DNA from: an uncultured Oscillospiraceae bacterium
GTDB taxonomy: Bacteria; Bacillota; Clostridia; Oscillospirales; Ruminococcaceae
DNA length: 64,000 bases
NCBI GenBank assembly: GCA_934539585.1
Contig: CAKTCT010000010.1
Coordinates: forward strand, 1 to 64,000
Direction of reading: 5' to 3'
Shown here in pieces: positions 33,975 to 43,454 of the stretch (position 1 is the first letter of the stretch; every line of letters starts with the position of its first letter). Made by a program: the position numbers and the translations under genes. Below the pieces are notes generated by a model. The model was given only the letters and a program-made list of their open reading frames with translations, was not told where the DNA came from and searched no databases.

Positions 33975-35732
33975 ATGGACAAAACCTACTTTTTCTGCGG
34001 ATGGGAGCCGGAGAGCTACCGCCTGATCCGCGGCACACCCCCCTCTTACGACAAAAAGGCCATGGAAATGACCTGCTGCCGCAACGATTTCGCCGCCGCG
34101 TCCCTTGTTCTGCAGAACGGGGAGCGTTTTGTCCTGCAGCTGGAAAATCACGCGGAATTTTACCCCCAGTGGAATTTCCCCTGGGGGAAGTTTCTGGTCA
34201 TCCGGCCGGAGGTGGACTGCCCCGGCCTGCCGGACCTGACCCTTTCCCGGGTGCAGATGCATCAGGACGACGACCGGGTGGAAAAGGCCGACGCCCTGTT
34301 CGACTGGGGCAGCGAAATCGTGGAGCCCTGGCTCCCCATCCAGCTGTTTCTCCGGCTGAACGTCCCCGCCGATACCGCCGCCGGGACCTATTCCGGCGCG
34401 GTCCGTCTCTTCGCCCACCGGCATTTTGAGGACGAGGAGCTCATCGAAACCCTCCCCTTCACCGTCCGGGTGGCGGACGTGGCCCTTCCCGCCGGAGAGG
34501 ACCGGAAGTTCCTCCTGACCATCTGGCAGTACCCCGCCAACATCGCAAGGCATCACCAGGTCCCCCTTTTCTCCGACGCCCACTTTGCCATCCTGGAGGA
34601 CTACACCCGGACCCTCAGCGAAATGGGCAATGTGACGGCCACCGTCACCGTCTCCGACATCCCCTGGGTGGGCCAGGCGTGCTTTTTGAAGACCGACCCC
34701 TTTTCCGATCTCTTTGAGTACAACTTCGTCCGCATTTTCCGGGAGGCCGACGGCAGTTTTTCCTACGATTTTTCCATCCTCAGCCGGTACCTGAACCTCT
34801 GCCGCAAGTACGGCATGACCCGGGAAATCCACATCTTCGGCCTGGTCTACAACTGGACCCGCCCGGAGTGCGACTACGGCAACATCACCGACGACTACCC
34901 CGACGCCATCCGCCTGCGCTATCTGGACAAGGCGGACGGCTGCGCAAAATACATGCGGAAGGCCGCGGACATCAAGGCCTACATCTCCGCCCTGTACCGT
35001 TGGCTGGACGCGGAAGGCTGGCTCCCCTACTGCCTGGTCTCCCCGGACGAGCCTGCGGACATGGAAGCCCTGGAGCGCTCCACTGCCGTGCTGCGGGAGG
35101 CCGCTCCCGGCTTCAAAATTCAGGCGGACTACGACCCCTTTTTCCTCACCGCCCACCCGGAGCTGCACATCGAAAGCTACATTCCCCTCATCGACACCAT
35201 TGTCCGGGGGGAGGAAAAGGAAAAGGGCATCACCCAGAAGGCCATGGCCCAGTGCCCCGGCTCCCACGCCTGGTACACCTGCTGCTGGCCCCGGGCCCTG
35301 AACACGCTGCTCTGCTCCCCGCTGATCGAAAGCCGTCTCATCGGCCCCTTTACCGAATGGCTGAAGCTGGACGGCTTCCTCCGGTGGGCCTATACCTGCT
35401 GGCCCGCCGACCCCATCCGGGACGGGAAGGCCATGCAGTGGCCCGTCGGCGACGCTTATTTCGTCTATCCCAGCGCCGGAGGGCGGCCCATCCTCTCGCT
35501 GCGGTACTTCGCCCTGAAACGAGGCGAGGGAGACTACGAGCTGATGCAGATGGTCAAGGAGCGCTGCCCCGGCGGCGAAGCCTTGGTAGACAAAGCCCTG
35601 TCCACCCTGATCCGGGAGCCGGACATGGCCAAATGGAACTGGGGCGAAGCCACCGAGGCCCAGTACAGCCTTACCCCCGCCGACTATGACGCCGTCCGGG
35701 AGACCCTGATCAACGCCCTTCTCAACGTCTGA
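33975..35732 (+). CDS. GH123-like glycoside hydrolase (DUF4091)
   Basis: 585-residue protein of the DUF4091/GH123-like group. GH123 enzymes release beta-linked GalNAc by substrate-assisted catalysis with an adjacent Asp-Glu pair. Here the pair is probably Asp358-Glu359 in VSPDEPADM. Before it lie a beta-rich N-terminal domain (about residues 1-155) and the barrel start. No signal peptide is seen, so it acts inside the cell on imported oligosaccharide. It is 15 bases from the next paralogue. The ATG at 33975 is preferred over the TTG at 33969 by distance from AAAGGAG. The substrate is inferred, not shown. Confidence 0.78.
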   Translation: MDKTYFFCGWEPESYRLIRGTPPSYDKKAMEMTCCRNDFAAASLVLQNGERFVLQLENHAEFYPQWNFPWGKFLVIRPEVDCPGLPDLTLSRVQMHQDDDRVEKADALFDWGSEIVEPWLPIQLFLRLNVPADTAAGTYSGAVRLFAHRHFEDEELIETLPFTVRVADVALPAGEDRKFLLTIWQYPANIARHHQVPLFSDAHFAILEDYTRTLSEMGNVTATVTVSDIPWVGQACFLKTDPFSDLFEYNFVRIFREADGSFSYDFSILSRYLNLCRKYGMTREIHIFGLVYNWTRPECDYGNITDDYPDAIRLRYLDKADGCAKYMRKAADIKAYISALYRWLDAEGWLPYCLVSPDEPADMEALERSTAVLREAAPGFKIQADYDPFFLTAHPELHIESYIPLIDTIVRGEEKEKGITQKAMAQCPGSHAWYTCCWPRALNTLLCSPLIESRLIGPFTEWLKLDGFLRWAYTCWPADPIRDGKAMQWPVGDAYFVYPSAGGRPILSLRYFALKRGEGDYELMQMVKERCPGGEALVDKALSTLIREPDMAKWNWGEATEAQYSLTPADYDAVRETLINALLNV

Positions 35733-35750
35733 CCGAAAGGAGTTTTTTCC

Positions 35751-37532
35751 ATGCCGATGCTTTATGAAAACAGCCTCTACTGCGGCTGGCAGCACGAGAG
35801 CTTCCGCGCCGCAGGCGGCCAGGACCCGGTATTCGACAAAGAATCCATCACCCTGTCCTGCTGCCGGGGCGACTGGGCGGCGGCTTCCGTAGCCGTCCGG
35901 TACACCGGCCCGGTGGTCCTGGTTTTGGAGGACCGGGCGGACTTTACACCTGTAATGAACCGCCTTCCCGGCAACCCCGCTGTCACCATCCGCCCCCAAG
36001 CGGTCTGCCCCGGATTAGACGTGACCCTTTACCGGGCGGGAATGGTCCTGGACGACGACCAGGTCTATAAAACCGACCCCCTTTTCGAAAACGGTAGCCA
36101 GTATTATCACACCTGGAACCCCATCCAGCTGTTTCTGGAGGTAAAAGTCCCCGCCGGGACCGCCCCCGGCGTCTATTCCGGCGAAGTGCGGGTCTATCTC
36201 CACCGGATGTTCGACGATGAGGAGCTGGCCAAGGTCCTGCCCTTCACCGTGGAGGTTGCCGATGTGGTCATGCCCGCAGGCCCGGACCGGAAATTCCATC
36301 TGGGCATCTGGCACCACCCCGCCAACATCGCCCGGCACCACGGCACGGCCCTGTTCTCCGACCGGCATTTCGAGATTCTGGAGCACTACATCCGCTCCCT
36401 GGCCGATATGGGCTGCGTTGTTTCCTCTGTCACCGTGGCGGATATTCCCTGGGCGGGACAATTCTGCTATAATAAGTATGACCCCCTTTCGGACCTCTTT
36501 GAATACAACCTGGTCCGGATCACCCGGGACAGGGACGGGGTCTTCCACTACGATTTTTCCATCCTGGACCGGTACTTAACCCTCTGCAAAAAGTACGACA
36601 TGACCCGGGAAATCTACCTTTTCGGCCTCATCCGCAACTGGACCAGCGAGACCTACGGCAACATCACCGAGGATTACCCCGACGCCATCCGCCTGCGCTA
36701 CACCGACGAGGCCCGGGGCTGCGGGAAATTCCTGCGGAAGACTGCGGACATCAAAGCCTACATTTCCGCCCTGTACCGCTGGCTCAAGGAAAAGGGCTGG
36801 GCGGAGTTCTGCGTCATTTCCGCCGACGAGCCCCCGGATATGGACGCCTACAACCGGTCCCTGGCCATCCTCCGGGAGGCCGCCCCGGACCTGAAGACCC
36901 AGCTGGACATCCCGCCCTCCCTGATCAACCAGCGGCCGGAGCTCCACTTTGACAGCTACACCCCGGCCATCGACGCCATCGCCAACAGCGAAGCGGAGGA
37001 GCCCGGCGCCACCCGGAAGGCCATGGCCCGCTGCACCGGAAAGGTCTGCTGGTCCACCTGCTGCTGGCCGTTGACCCCCAACACCTTCCTCCGCTCCCCC
37101 CTGCTGGAGGGCCGCATCCACGGCCTGCTGGCGGAGTGGCTGAAAATGGACGGCTTCCTCCGGTGGGCCTACACCTGCTGGCCCGCGGACCCCTACGCCG
37201 ACGCCGCCGTCATGGATTGGCCCTACGGCGACGCCTACCTGGTCTACCCCGGGAAGGACGGGTACCCGGTGCTGTCCCTCCGGTACTTCGCCATGAAGCG
37301 GGGCATCGGGGACTACGAGCTGATGCAGATGGTCAAGGCGGAGTGCCCCGGCGGCGAAGCCTTGGTGGACGAGGCCCTGACCCTGATTTTCCGCCAGCCG
37401 GATGTTACAAAGTGGAATTTCTACAAAGCAGATAACTCTCAGTATAGCTTTGATCCTGCCGATTACGAAGAAGTCCGGGCCCGCATGGTCCGCGCCCTAC
37501 TGGACGCCCGGAAGAAAAAGGAGCGTCGATAA
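35751..37532 (+). CDS. GH123-like glycoside hydrolase (DUF4091), second copy
   Basis: 593-residue paralogue of the preceding gene, with the same domain order and conserved blocks (RRYFAMKRG… near the end and the [19 protein letters not shown] region). The probable catalytic pair is Asp359-Glu360 in ISADEPPDM. No signal peptide is present. It ends with a Lys/Arg-rich tail (KKKERR) and its stop is 1 base before the deoC start, so translation is coupled. The two copies may prefer different linkages or chain lengths. Confidence 0.78.
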   Translation: MPMLYENSLYCGWQHESFRAAGGQDPVFDKESITLSCCRGDWAAASVAVRYTGPVVLVLEDRADFTPVMNRLPGNPAVTIRPQAVCPGLDVTLYRAGMVLDDDQVYKTDPLFENGSQYYHTWNPIQLFLEVKVPAGTAPGVYSGEVRVYLHRMFDDEELAKVLPFTVEVADVVMPAGPDRKFHLGIWHHPANIARHHGTALFSDRHFEILEHYIRSLADMGCVVSSVTVADIPWAGQFCYNKYDPLSDLFEYNLVRITRDRDGVFHYDFSILDRYLTLCKKYDMTREIYLFGLIRNWTSETYGNITEDYPDAIRLRYTDEARGCGKFLRKTADIKAYISALYRWLKEKGWAEFCVISADEPPDMDAYNRSLAILREAAPDLKTQLDIPPSLINQRPELHFDSYTPAIDAIANSEAEEPGATRKAMARCTGKVCWSTCCWPLTPNTFLRSPLLEGRIHGLLAEWLKMDGFLRWAYTCWPADPYADAAVMDWPYGDAYLVYPGKDGYPVLSLRYFAMKRGIGDYELMQMVKAECPGGEALVDEALTLIFRQPDVTKWNFYKADNSQYSFDPADYEEVRARMVRALLDARKKKERR

Positions 37533-37533
37533 C

Positions 37534-38199
37534 ATGAACCGTTCAGAACTGCTAAGCAAGGTCGATCACACCCTTCTGGCCCCCCAGGCCACCTGGGCCC
37601 AGATCGAAGCCCTCTGCAAGGAAGCGGAGGAGTACCGCACCGCCTCCGTCTGCATCCCCCCCAGCTACGTGGCCCCGGTGCGGGAAGCCTTCCCGGAGCT
37701 TTGCATCTGCACCGTCATCGGCTTCCCCAACGGCTACAACACCACCGCCTGCAAGGTCATGGAGACCAAGGACGCCATTGCCAACGGCGCCGACGAGGTG
37801 GACATGGTCATCAACATCGGCTGGGTCAAGGACGGCCGCTATGACGCGGTCCTGGACGAGATCCGCCAGCTGAAGGCCGCCGCCGGGGAGCATATCCTCA
37901 AGGTCATCATCGAAACCTGCCTCCTCACCGAGGAGGAAAAGATCAGGCTCTGCCAGATCGTCAGCCAGTCCGGCGCGGACTTCATCAAGACCTCCACCGG
38001 CTTCTCCAAGGCCGGTGCCACCGCCGAGGACGTCCGCCTGATGCGGGAGCAATCCGCTCCGGAGGTCAGGGTCAAGGCCGCCGGGGGCATCAGCAGCCTG
38101 GCCGACGCGGAGCTTTTCCTCTCCCTGGGAGCCGACCGCCTGGGAACCAGCCGTCTCATCCGCCTGGTCCGGGAAGAAAAGGAGAATAAAACATGCTGA
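37534..38199 (+). CDS. deoC: Deoxyribose-phosphate aldolase
   Basis: Class I aldolase that splits 2-deoxyribose-5-phosphate into acetaldehyde and glyceraldehyde 3-phosphate. The 221-residue protein has the catalytic lysines in [17 protein letters not shown] KTSTGF (about residue 151) and RVKAAGGI (about residue 177), and the [11 protein letters not shown] motif near residue 89. It starts 1 base after the second GH123-like gene with AAAAGGAG inside the previous coding end, and overlaps the next gene by 7 bases. Confidence 0.95.
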   Translation: MNRSELLSKVDHTLLAPQATWAQIEALCKEAEEYRTASVCIPPSYVAPVREAFPELCICTVIGFPNGYNTTACKVMETKDAIANGADEVDMVINIGWVKDGRYDAVLDEIRQLKAAAGEHILKVIIETCLLTEEEKIRLCQIVSQSGADFIKTSTGFSKAGATAEDVRLMREQSAPEVRVKAAGGISSLADAELFLSLGADRLGTSRLIRLVREEKENKTC

Positions 38200-38966
38200 G
38201 CAATGAACTCATGTACCACCTGAACATCCGCCCCGGCGACGTGGGCCGCTACGTCCTCCTCCCCGGGGACCCCGGCCGCTGCGAGCAGATTGCCGCCTAC
38301 CTGGACGACCCCAAGCTGGTGGCCTACAACCGGGAATACAAGACTTACACCGGCACCCTTCTGGGGCAGAAGGTCAGCGTCACCTCCACCGGCATCGGCG
38401 GACCCTCCACCGCCATCGCCGTGGAGGAGCTGGTCAAGTGCGGAGCGGACACCTTTATCCGGGTGGGCACCTGCGGCGGCATGAACGAGCACGTGGTCCC
38501 CGGCTCCCTGGTCATTGCCACCGGAGCCATCCGGGCCGAGGGCACCAGCCGGGAGTACCTCCCCATTGAGTTCCCCGCCGTGGCCGACCACACCGTCACC
38601 TGCGCCCTGGAGGAGGCCGCCAAGAGCCTGGCTCTCCCCCATCACATCGGCGTGGTCCAGTGCAAGGACTCCTTCTACGGCCAGCACGAGCCCGACGCCC
38701 AGCCCGTTGCCGACGACCTCCACCGCCGGTGGAACGCCTGGATCAAGGGCGGCTGCCTGTCCTCGGAGATGGAGTCCTCCACTCTCTTTATCCTGGGGGC
38801 CTGCCGGGGCGTCCGCACCGGGACCGTCCTCCTGGTCTGCGCCAACAAGGACCGGGAGAAGCTGGGCTACCAGGACAAGGACTTCCATGACACCGCCCCC
38901 GCCATCCAGACCGCCATCGAGGCCATCCGCCGGATGATCCGCGCGGAGCAGGAGGCCCGGGCATGA
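38193..38966 (+). CDS. udp: Uridine phosphorylase-like nucleoside phosphorylase
   Basis: Cleaves a pyrimidine nucleoside with phosphate, giving the free base and (deoxy)ribose-1-phosphate. The 257-residue protein aligns by eye with uridine phosphorylase: [46 protein letters not shown], and EMESSTLF near residue 190, where the ribose-binding Glu-Met-Glu lies. A purine-specific relative is less likely. It overlaps deoC and the next gene (ATGA). Confidence 0.88.
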   Translation: MLSNELMYHLNIRPGDVGRYVLLPGDPGRCEQIAAYLDDPKLVAYNREYKTYTGTLLGQKVSVTSTGIGGPSTAIAVEELVKCGADTFIRVGTCGGMNEHVVPGSLVIATGAIRAEGTSREYLPIEFPAVADHTVTCALEEAAKSLALPHHIGVVQCKDSFYGQHEPDAQPVADDLHRRWNAWIKGGCLSSEMESSTLFILGACRGVRTGTVLLVCANKDREKLGYQDKDFHDTAPAIQTAIEAIRRMIRAEQEARA

Positions 38967-39565
38967 CCGGAAAACTTTCGCCGCGCCGCCTGGCCTTTCT
39001 CCTGGGCGGCGTGGCCTTGCTTTCTCTGGCCGGAGCCTTCTATGCCACATCCGGCCTGGGCATGGACCCTTTATCCGTGCTGTACAGCGGCATTGCCGCC
39101 TTCACCCGCACCCGGCTGGGCACGGCGCTGTTTCTGACCAACGCCGCCTTTCTCCTGCTGCTGTTTTTCCTGGACCGGAAGCGCATCGGCCTGGGCACCC
39201 TGGCCATTGTGATCGTGGTGGGGCCCCTTCTGAACCTGCTGCTGCGGTTTTTCCCGGCTATTCCCGACTCCCTGGTCCTGCGGCTTCTTTTCTGCGGCCT
39301 GGGGATCGTCTCCGGCGGGTTCGGCATGGCCTTTTACCTCCACGCGGACCTGGGCTGCGGCCCCACCGACGGCCTGATGCTCTGGATGCAGAGCCGCACG
39401 CCCCTGTCCCTCCGCTGGTTCAAGGTGGGCTTTGACATTCTCTGCGTCGTGGTCGGCGGCCTTCTGGGAGGGTCCTTGGGCGTGGGCACCGTTCTGTCCG
39501 CTCTCCTGTCCGGGCCGGCCATGTGCGCCGTTCTGAACCGCCTGGGCGGCCAATCGCAAACTTGA
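38963..39565 (+). CDS. YczE/YitT-like integral membrane protein
   Basis: A 200-residue membrane protein with about five predicted transmembrane segments and the conserved-looking [10 protein letters not shown] and [11 protein letters not shown] motifs of the YczE family. Its function is unknown; family members are often near biosynthetic or transport genes. Its location between udp and deoB, with a 4-base overlap to udp, suggests a part in nucleoside or base movement, but this is only by context. Confidence 0.8.
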   Translation: MTGKLSPRRLAFLLGGVALLSLAGAFYATSGLGMDPLSVLYSGIAAFTRTRLGTALFLTNAAFLLLLFFLDRKRIGLGTLAIVIVVGPLLNLLLRFFPAIPDSLVLRLLFCGLGIVSGGFGMAFYLHADLGCGPTDGLMLWMQSRTPLSLRWFKVGFDILCVVVGGLLGGSLGVGTVLSALLSGPAMCAVLNRLGGQSQT

Positions 39566-39578
39566 AAGGAGCACTTCC

Positions 39579-40733
39579 ATGAAACGGGTCTTTCTCATTG
39601 TTCTGGACAGCTTCGGCATCGGCGAGCTGCCCGATGCGGCAAGCTACGGCGATGAAGGCAGCGACACCCTGGGGGCCATCCGGCGGCACCCGGCCTTTTC
39701 CGCCCCCAATCTGGCCCGGTTGGGCCTTTTCCACATCGATGGCGTGGAGCCCCTTCCCGGCCAGAAATCGACGTTTTCCGGCTCTGTGGCCCGGATGAAA
39801 GAAGCTTCCTGCGGAAAGGACACCATCATCGGCCATTGGGAGATTGCCGGCCTGCGGTCGGACTCCCCCCTCCCCACCTACCCCGACGGCTTCCCGGAGG
39901 ACTTCTGCCGGGAGTTTTCAAAGCGCACCGGCCGAGGGCTCCTCTGCAACCTGCCCTACTCCGGCACCGAGGTCATCCGGGACTACGGCCGCCGCCACAT
40001 GGAGACCGGGGACCTGATCCTGTACACCTCGGCGGACAGCGTCTGCCAGATTGCCGCCCACGAAAGCGTGGTCCCGGTGGAGCAGCTTTACGGATACTGC
40101 GCCATTGCCCGGGAGATGCTGGGGGTGGGGCGGATCATCGCCCGTCCCTTCACCGGGGAGTACCCCTTCACCCGGACCCCCAACCGCCGGGACTTTTCCC
40201 TGACCCCTCCTGGGGAGACCCTTCTGGACGTTCTCTACGCTGCCGGGCTGGACACCCTGAGCGTGGGCAAAATCTGGGACATCTTCGCCGGACGGGGCAT
40301 TAAACGGGAGTTTCACACTGTGGACAACGCCGACGGCATGGCCCGGACCGCCGTTCTGGCGAAAGAGGACTTCCGCGGCCTCTGCTTCGTGAACCTGGTG
40401 GACTTTGACATGAAGTACGGCCACCGCAACGACGTGGAGGGCTACGCCGCCGCCATGACCCGGTTCGACACCTGGCTTGCGGAGTTCCTGCCCTTGCTGA
40501 AGGAGGACGACCTGCTGTTGATCACCGCCGACCACGGCTGCGATCCCTCCACTCCCAGCACCGACCACTCCCGGGAGCACACCCCTATGATCGCTTACGG
40601 GGCCCCCATCCGCTCCGGGGTGAACCTGGGCACCCGGAGCACCTTCGCCGACATCGGCAAGACCGTCCTGGACGCTTTCGGCGTGGAAAACGCCCTGTTC
40701 GGCGCCTCCTTCTGGAACGATATCCGGAAATAA
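39579..40733 (+). CDS. deoB: Phosphopentomutase
   Basis: Moves phosphate between C1 and C5 of ribose or deoxyribose, feeding nucleoside sugars to DeoC or the pentose phosphate pathway. The 384-residue alkaline-phosphatase-superfamily protein has metal residues in LDSFGIGELPDA, the catalytic Thr in CGKDTIIGHWE (about residue 76) and the metal-binding ITADHGCDP and STDHSREH segments near residues 313-330. It is the last gene of the long plus-strand unit. Confidence 0.96.
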   Translation: MKRVFLIVLDSFGIGELPDAASYGDEGSDTLGAIRRHPAFSAPNLARLGLFHIDGVEPLPGQKSTFSGSVARMKEASCGKDTIIGHWEIAGLRSDSPLPTYPDGFPEDFCREFSKRTGRGLLCNLPYSGTEVIRDYGRRHMETGDLILYTSADSVCQIAAHESVVPVEQLYGYCAIAREMLGVGRIIARPFTGEYPFTRTPNRRDFSLTPPGETLLDVLYAAGLDTLSVGKIWDIFAGRGIKREFHTVDNADGMARTAVLAKEDFRGLCFVNLVDFDMKYGHRNDVEGYAAAMTRFDTWLAEFLPLLKEDDLLLITADHGCDPSTPSTDHSREHTPMIAYGAPIRSGVNLGTRSTFADIGKTVLDAFGVENALFGASFWNDIRK

Positions 40734-40741
40734 CCGCAAAA

Positions 40742-40783
40742 CCGCCTTCTGCTGTCCAATGCAGCAGAGGGCGGGTTCTTTTT
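40742..40783 (+). terminator. Terminator of the glycan/nucleoside operon
   Basis: CCGCCTTCTGCTG-type arms (40742-40754 and 40762-40774) are followed by a T-rich run to 40783. It may also work in the other direction for the minus-strand genes that converge here. Confidence 0.85.
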
Positions 40784-40886
40784 ACATGGAGGCCGCCAGT
40801 TCGGCCTCCAACACGTCTGCGTACCGCTGGACCACTGGCCCCAGCGTCGCCAGCCAGTGCTTTACATCCTCCCGGGCCTGCTTCAA
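40782..40886 (-). CDS. Possible small protein downstream of the XRE gene
   Basis: A 34-residue reading frame from TTG (40886) to TAA, in the same frame as the XRE gene and directly after its stop: it reads MKQAREDVKHWLATLG then VVQRYADVLEAELAASM, an amphipathic-helix-like composition. The ribosome site is weak. It may be a genuine small gene, or the tail of a longer XRE protein cut by the TGA. Confidence 0.35.
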   Translation of the reverse strand: MKQAREDVKHWLATLGPVVQRYADVLEAELAASM

Positions 40887-40898
40887 ACAGCCGCCCTG

Positions 40899-41435
40899 TC
40901 ATTCCCGATCACACTCCCGGAAAAGCCACCACAAGAACACCAGAATCGCCGCTGCAGCCAGCAGCCCGCCGAAGACCCACAGAAGCGCCTGCAAGCGGTA
41001 CTTCTCCACAAAGCCGGTAAAGGAATAGCCGACGCCTGTGGTGTACCATCTCTTTCCGTTATCGTCGATATAGGTCGCGGCCACATTGGACAGGATCATG
41101 GTGGACAGCACGGCCACCACCAGGAATCCCAGGGCCCCCAGGCCCCCGGTAATGGCCGCGGAGATGAGCAGCCCCTTCCCCCAGCGCTTCTTTTCCGCTG
41201 GGGGAGCCGGGGCCGGGCCCGCCGGAGCCGGTTCCTCCGTTTCATCCTTCAGAAGGTAATCGGTGGACACGTCAAAAAGCCGGCTCAAATCCAGAATCCG
41301 CCCGGCGTCGGGGAGGGAATCCCCCAGCTCCCACTTGGACACGGCCTGGCGGGTGACGGCCAGCTTTTCCGCCAGCTGCTCCTGGGACAGGCCGGACGAC
41401 CGGCGCAGCTTCTGCAATTTTTCTCCAAACGTCAT
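40899..41435 (-). CDS. Membrane-anchored XRE-type regulator
   Basis: A 178-residue protein with an N-terminal helix-turn-helix of the HTH_3 kind (LSQEQLAEKLAVTRQAVSKWE, about residues 15-35), a Pro/Ala-rich linker (PAPAGPAPAPP), and two transmembrane segments near residues 87-110 and 145-167. It is convergent with the deoB operon and 165 bases downstream of the last pilus gene on the same strand. A link to pilus control is possible by position only. Confidence 0.85.
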   Translation of the reverse strand: MTFGEKLQKLRRSSGLSQEQLAEKLAVTRQAVSKWELGDSLPDAGRILDLSRLFDVSTDYLLKDETEEPAPAGPAPAPPAEKKRWGKGLLISAAITGGLGALGFLVVAVLSTMILSNVAATYIDDNGKRWYTTGVGYSFTGFVEKYRLQALLWVFGGLLAAAAILVFLWWLFRECDRE

Positions 41436-41599
41436 AAAAGCACCTCCGTTACTGCCTTTATTCTACCACAAAACCCGGTTGCGTTCCACCAATCCGGTCT
41501 GGAAGGTGCGCAACCGAGGGTTGCAGGGGCGGTTTTGGGAACAAAAAGACAGCGGGCGGTTTCCCGTCTGCTGAAAGTGCTTGCTTTTGCATTCCCGGT

Positions 41600-42220
41600 T
41601 CAGGAGAGACCGGCATCGGTCCCGACGCACCGCACTGTGATCCGGGACTGGCCGTCCAGGGTGCAGGTGAAAAGGGTCAGGTCCCAGTCCCCGGAGGTCA
41701 TTTCCTCCACGGCGTCGGCGGGGAGGGTCTCCAGCTCCATTACGGTGTAGGAAAAGGTGCTGCCCTCCATGTCCGTGAAGGTCACAGGGTCCCCGGGGGA
41801 GAGATTCGCCAGCTTGCCGAAGTGGCTGCGGTAGTTATGCCCGGCGACCACCAGGTCCCCCTGGTAGGCCGAACCGGCGTACCGGCAAGGAGAAACTTTC
41901 AGGGCGGGATAGCTCCACTGGCTTTGGACCGGCAGCGTCAGGGAAAGGCTGGGAAGCTCCAGAACGCCGATGTAGCGCTCCCCGTCCAGCTCCGTCTCGG
42001 GCATGTCCACCTCCGGGGCCAGGAGGTAGTCGGGGACGGTGTCCTCCCCGGCCTGCTCCAGAGCGGCGGTGCGGGAAATAGCGCTTTGCAGCTCCTTGGC
42101 GGCGTTTTTGGCGGAGGAGCCCGCCGCTGCGTCGGCCCAGAGGTTATACCCGGTAAGGCAAAGGGCCGCCGCCAGAAGCAGCAGCCCTACTGTGGTAAAA
42201 ACTTTTCCGCCCTTACTCAT
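41600..42220 (-). CDS. Sortase (pilus anchoring or housekeeping type)
   Basis: A 206-residue sortase transpeptidase with an N-terminal membrane anchor (about residues 8-28). The catalytic His lies in VAGHNYRSHFG (about residue 124), the Cys in LTLFTCTLDG (about residue 187) and the Arg in SRITVRC just after. The class is uncertain, with features of class B/D. It overlaps the upstream pilin gene by 8 bases. It probably attaches finished pili to the wall, while the class C enzyme polymerises them. Confidence 0.87.
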   Translation of the reverse strand: MSKGGKVFTTVGLLLLAAALCLTGYNLWADAAAGSSAKNAAKELQSAISRTAALEQAGEDTVPDYLLAPEVDMPETELDGERYIGVLELPSLSLTLPVQSQWSYPALKVSPCRYAGSAYQGDLVVAGHNYRSHFGKLANLSPGDPVTFTDMEGSTFSYTVMELETLPADAVEEMTSGDWDLTLFTCTLDGQSRITVRCVGTDAGLS

Positions 42221-43454
42221 GGCGGCTCCTCTTTCGGGACAGAACGCCCAGGATCAGGCACACCAGTCCCGCGGCGGCCAGAAGGGGCACCGGCCACCAG
42301 AGCTGGCCGGTCTGGGGCAGGCCGGGGGTGGTCTCCCGGTGGTTGGTGATGAGGAAGGTATCGCCCTGGTGGGTCATGGACGTGGTGTAGCCGGGGACGG
42401 CCGTCTCCCGGACGGTCCACTGAATCTCCCCGCCGTCTTTATCGTACCGGGGCAGATCGGTCCAGGCGTACTGCCAGTCGTTGGCGTCGTTGAGGGTGAC
42501 GGTCTCATAATCCGCGCCGTTCTGGAGCAGCGTAACCTGGATGCCGTCGGGGCGCTTGCTCTCGCTGCCCTTGTCGTCCCAGACCTTCCGGACCCGGCAG
42601 GCCGTGACGTCCCCTGTGGGAGTATGCCCCGGGAAGTAGGTGTTGGTCAGGATAAAGACCCCGTCCTCCTCCCGGACCAGGACCGTATAGTCGGGAATCT
42701 CCTTTTCGGCCACGGTCCAGGTGATGGCCGCGCCGTTTTCAGAGGCCGGGAGCTTATACCAGGTGTGCCGCCAGCTGTTGGCCCGGCTCAGGGTCACGGT
42801 GTCGTAGACCTGGCCGTTTTTCAGCAGCTGAACGGTGATCTCCGCCGGGCGGAGGGATTCCTCGTCCCCTTTCCAGACCTTGACGGCCCGGATCCGGACG
42901 GTTTTGTCCTTGGGCGGAACGTCCACCCGGGTGTGCTTGGGGGCGGCGGTGACGTCGTAGACCCAATGGTCCGTTTCCTGGTCCAGGTTGGGGAGGGAGA
43001 TCAGGAAGGGCTCGGTGCGCTCCAGGTAATCCCCGCCGTCGAAAAGGCGGCCCACGGCCAGGTAAAGGCCGGGCTTCAGGTCCGCAAAGGTCAGGAGGCC
43101 GTCCTCCCCGATCTTCCCGCTGGCCAGAGGGGTCAGGCCGTCCCGGTAGACGTAGGTGGTCAGGGTCTCGGCCAGGCTTTTCCACTCCTCGGCGGAAAGG
43201 CCGTTGACCTGGACGGGATAGGCGGCGAAGTCCCCGGTCAGGGTGAACTCGGCGTACTCGTTGACGTCGGCCACGTCGTAGAGGTCAAAGCCCACGCCGG
43301 GGACCGGCTGGCCGTCGTCGGTGTAGTTCAGGGTGAGGCTGACCTTCCGGCTCAGGTCGATGGCAGTGGCCGCCGCGGCGTAGTCCGGGAAAAGGGTGAA
43401 AACCAAAACCAGACACGCCAGCAGGGCGACGATACGGTTATTCTGTTTTCTCAT
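42213..43454 (-). CDS. CnaB-domain minor pilin with LPXTG anchor
   Basis: A 413-residue surface protein with a signal peptide (about residues 1-26), an N-terminal pilin-like domain (VSLTLNYTDDGQPVPGVGFDLY), two tandem CnaB-type repeats (each ending in a W-x-x-LP or TW-pattern and a KKIV-type E box such as TWTVAEKEIPDYTV), and the wall-sorting signal LPQTG at about residue 378 followed by a hydrophobic segment and KRSR tail. It probably forms the base or accessory subunit. The start overlaps the sortase C end by 17 bases; the ATG at 43454 has GGAGG 8 bases upstream. Confidence 0.88.
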   Translation of the reverse strand: MRKQNNRIVALLACLVLVFTLFPDYAAAATAIDLSRKVSLTLNYTDDGQPVPGVGFDLYDVADVNEYAEFTLTGDFAAYPVQVNGLSAEEWKSLAETLTTYVYRDGLTPLASGKIGEDGLLTFADLKPGLYLAVGRLFDGGDYLERTEPFLISLPNLDQETDHWVYDVTAAPKHTRVDVPPKDKTVRIRAVKVWKGDEESLRPAEITVQLLKNGQVYDTVTLSRANSWRHTWYKLPASENGAAITWTVAEKEIPDYTVLVREEDGVFILTNTYFPGHTPTGDVTACRVRKVWDDKGSESKRPDGIQVTLLQNGADYETVTLNDANDWQYAWTDLPRYDKDGGEIQWTVRETAVPGYTTSMTHQGDTFLITNHRETTPGLPQTGQLWWPVPLLAAAGLVCLILGVLSRKRSRHE

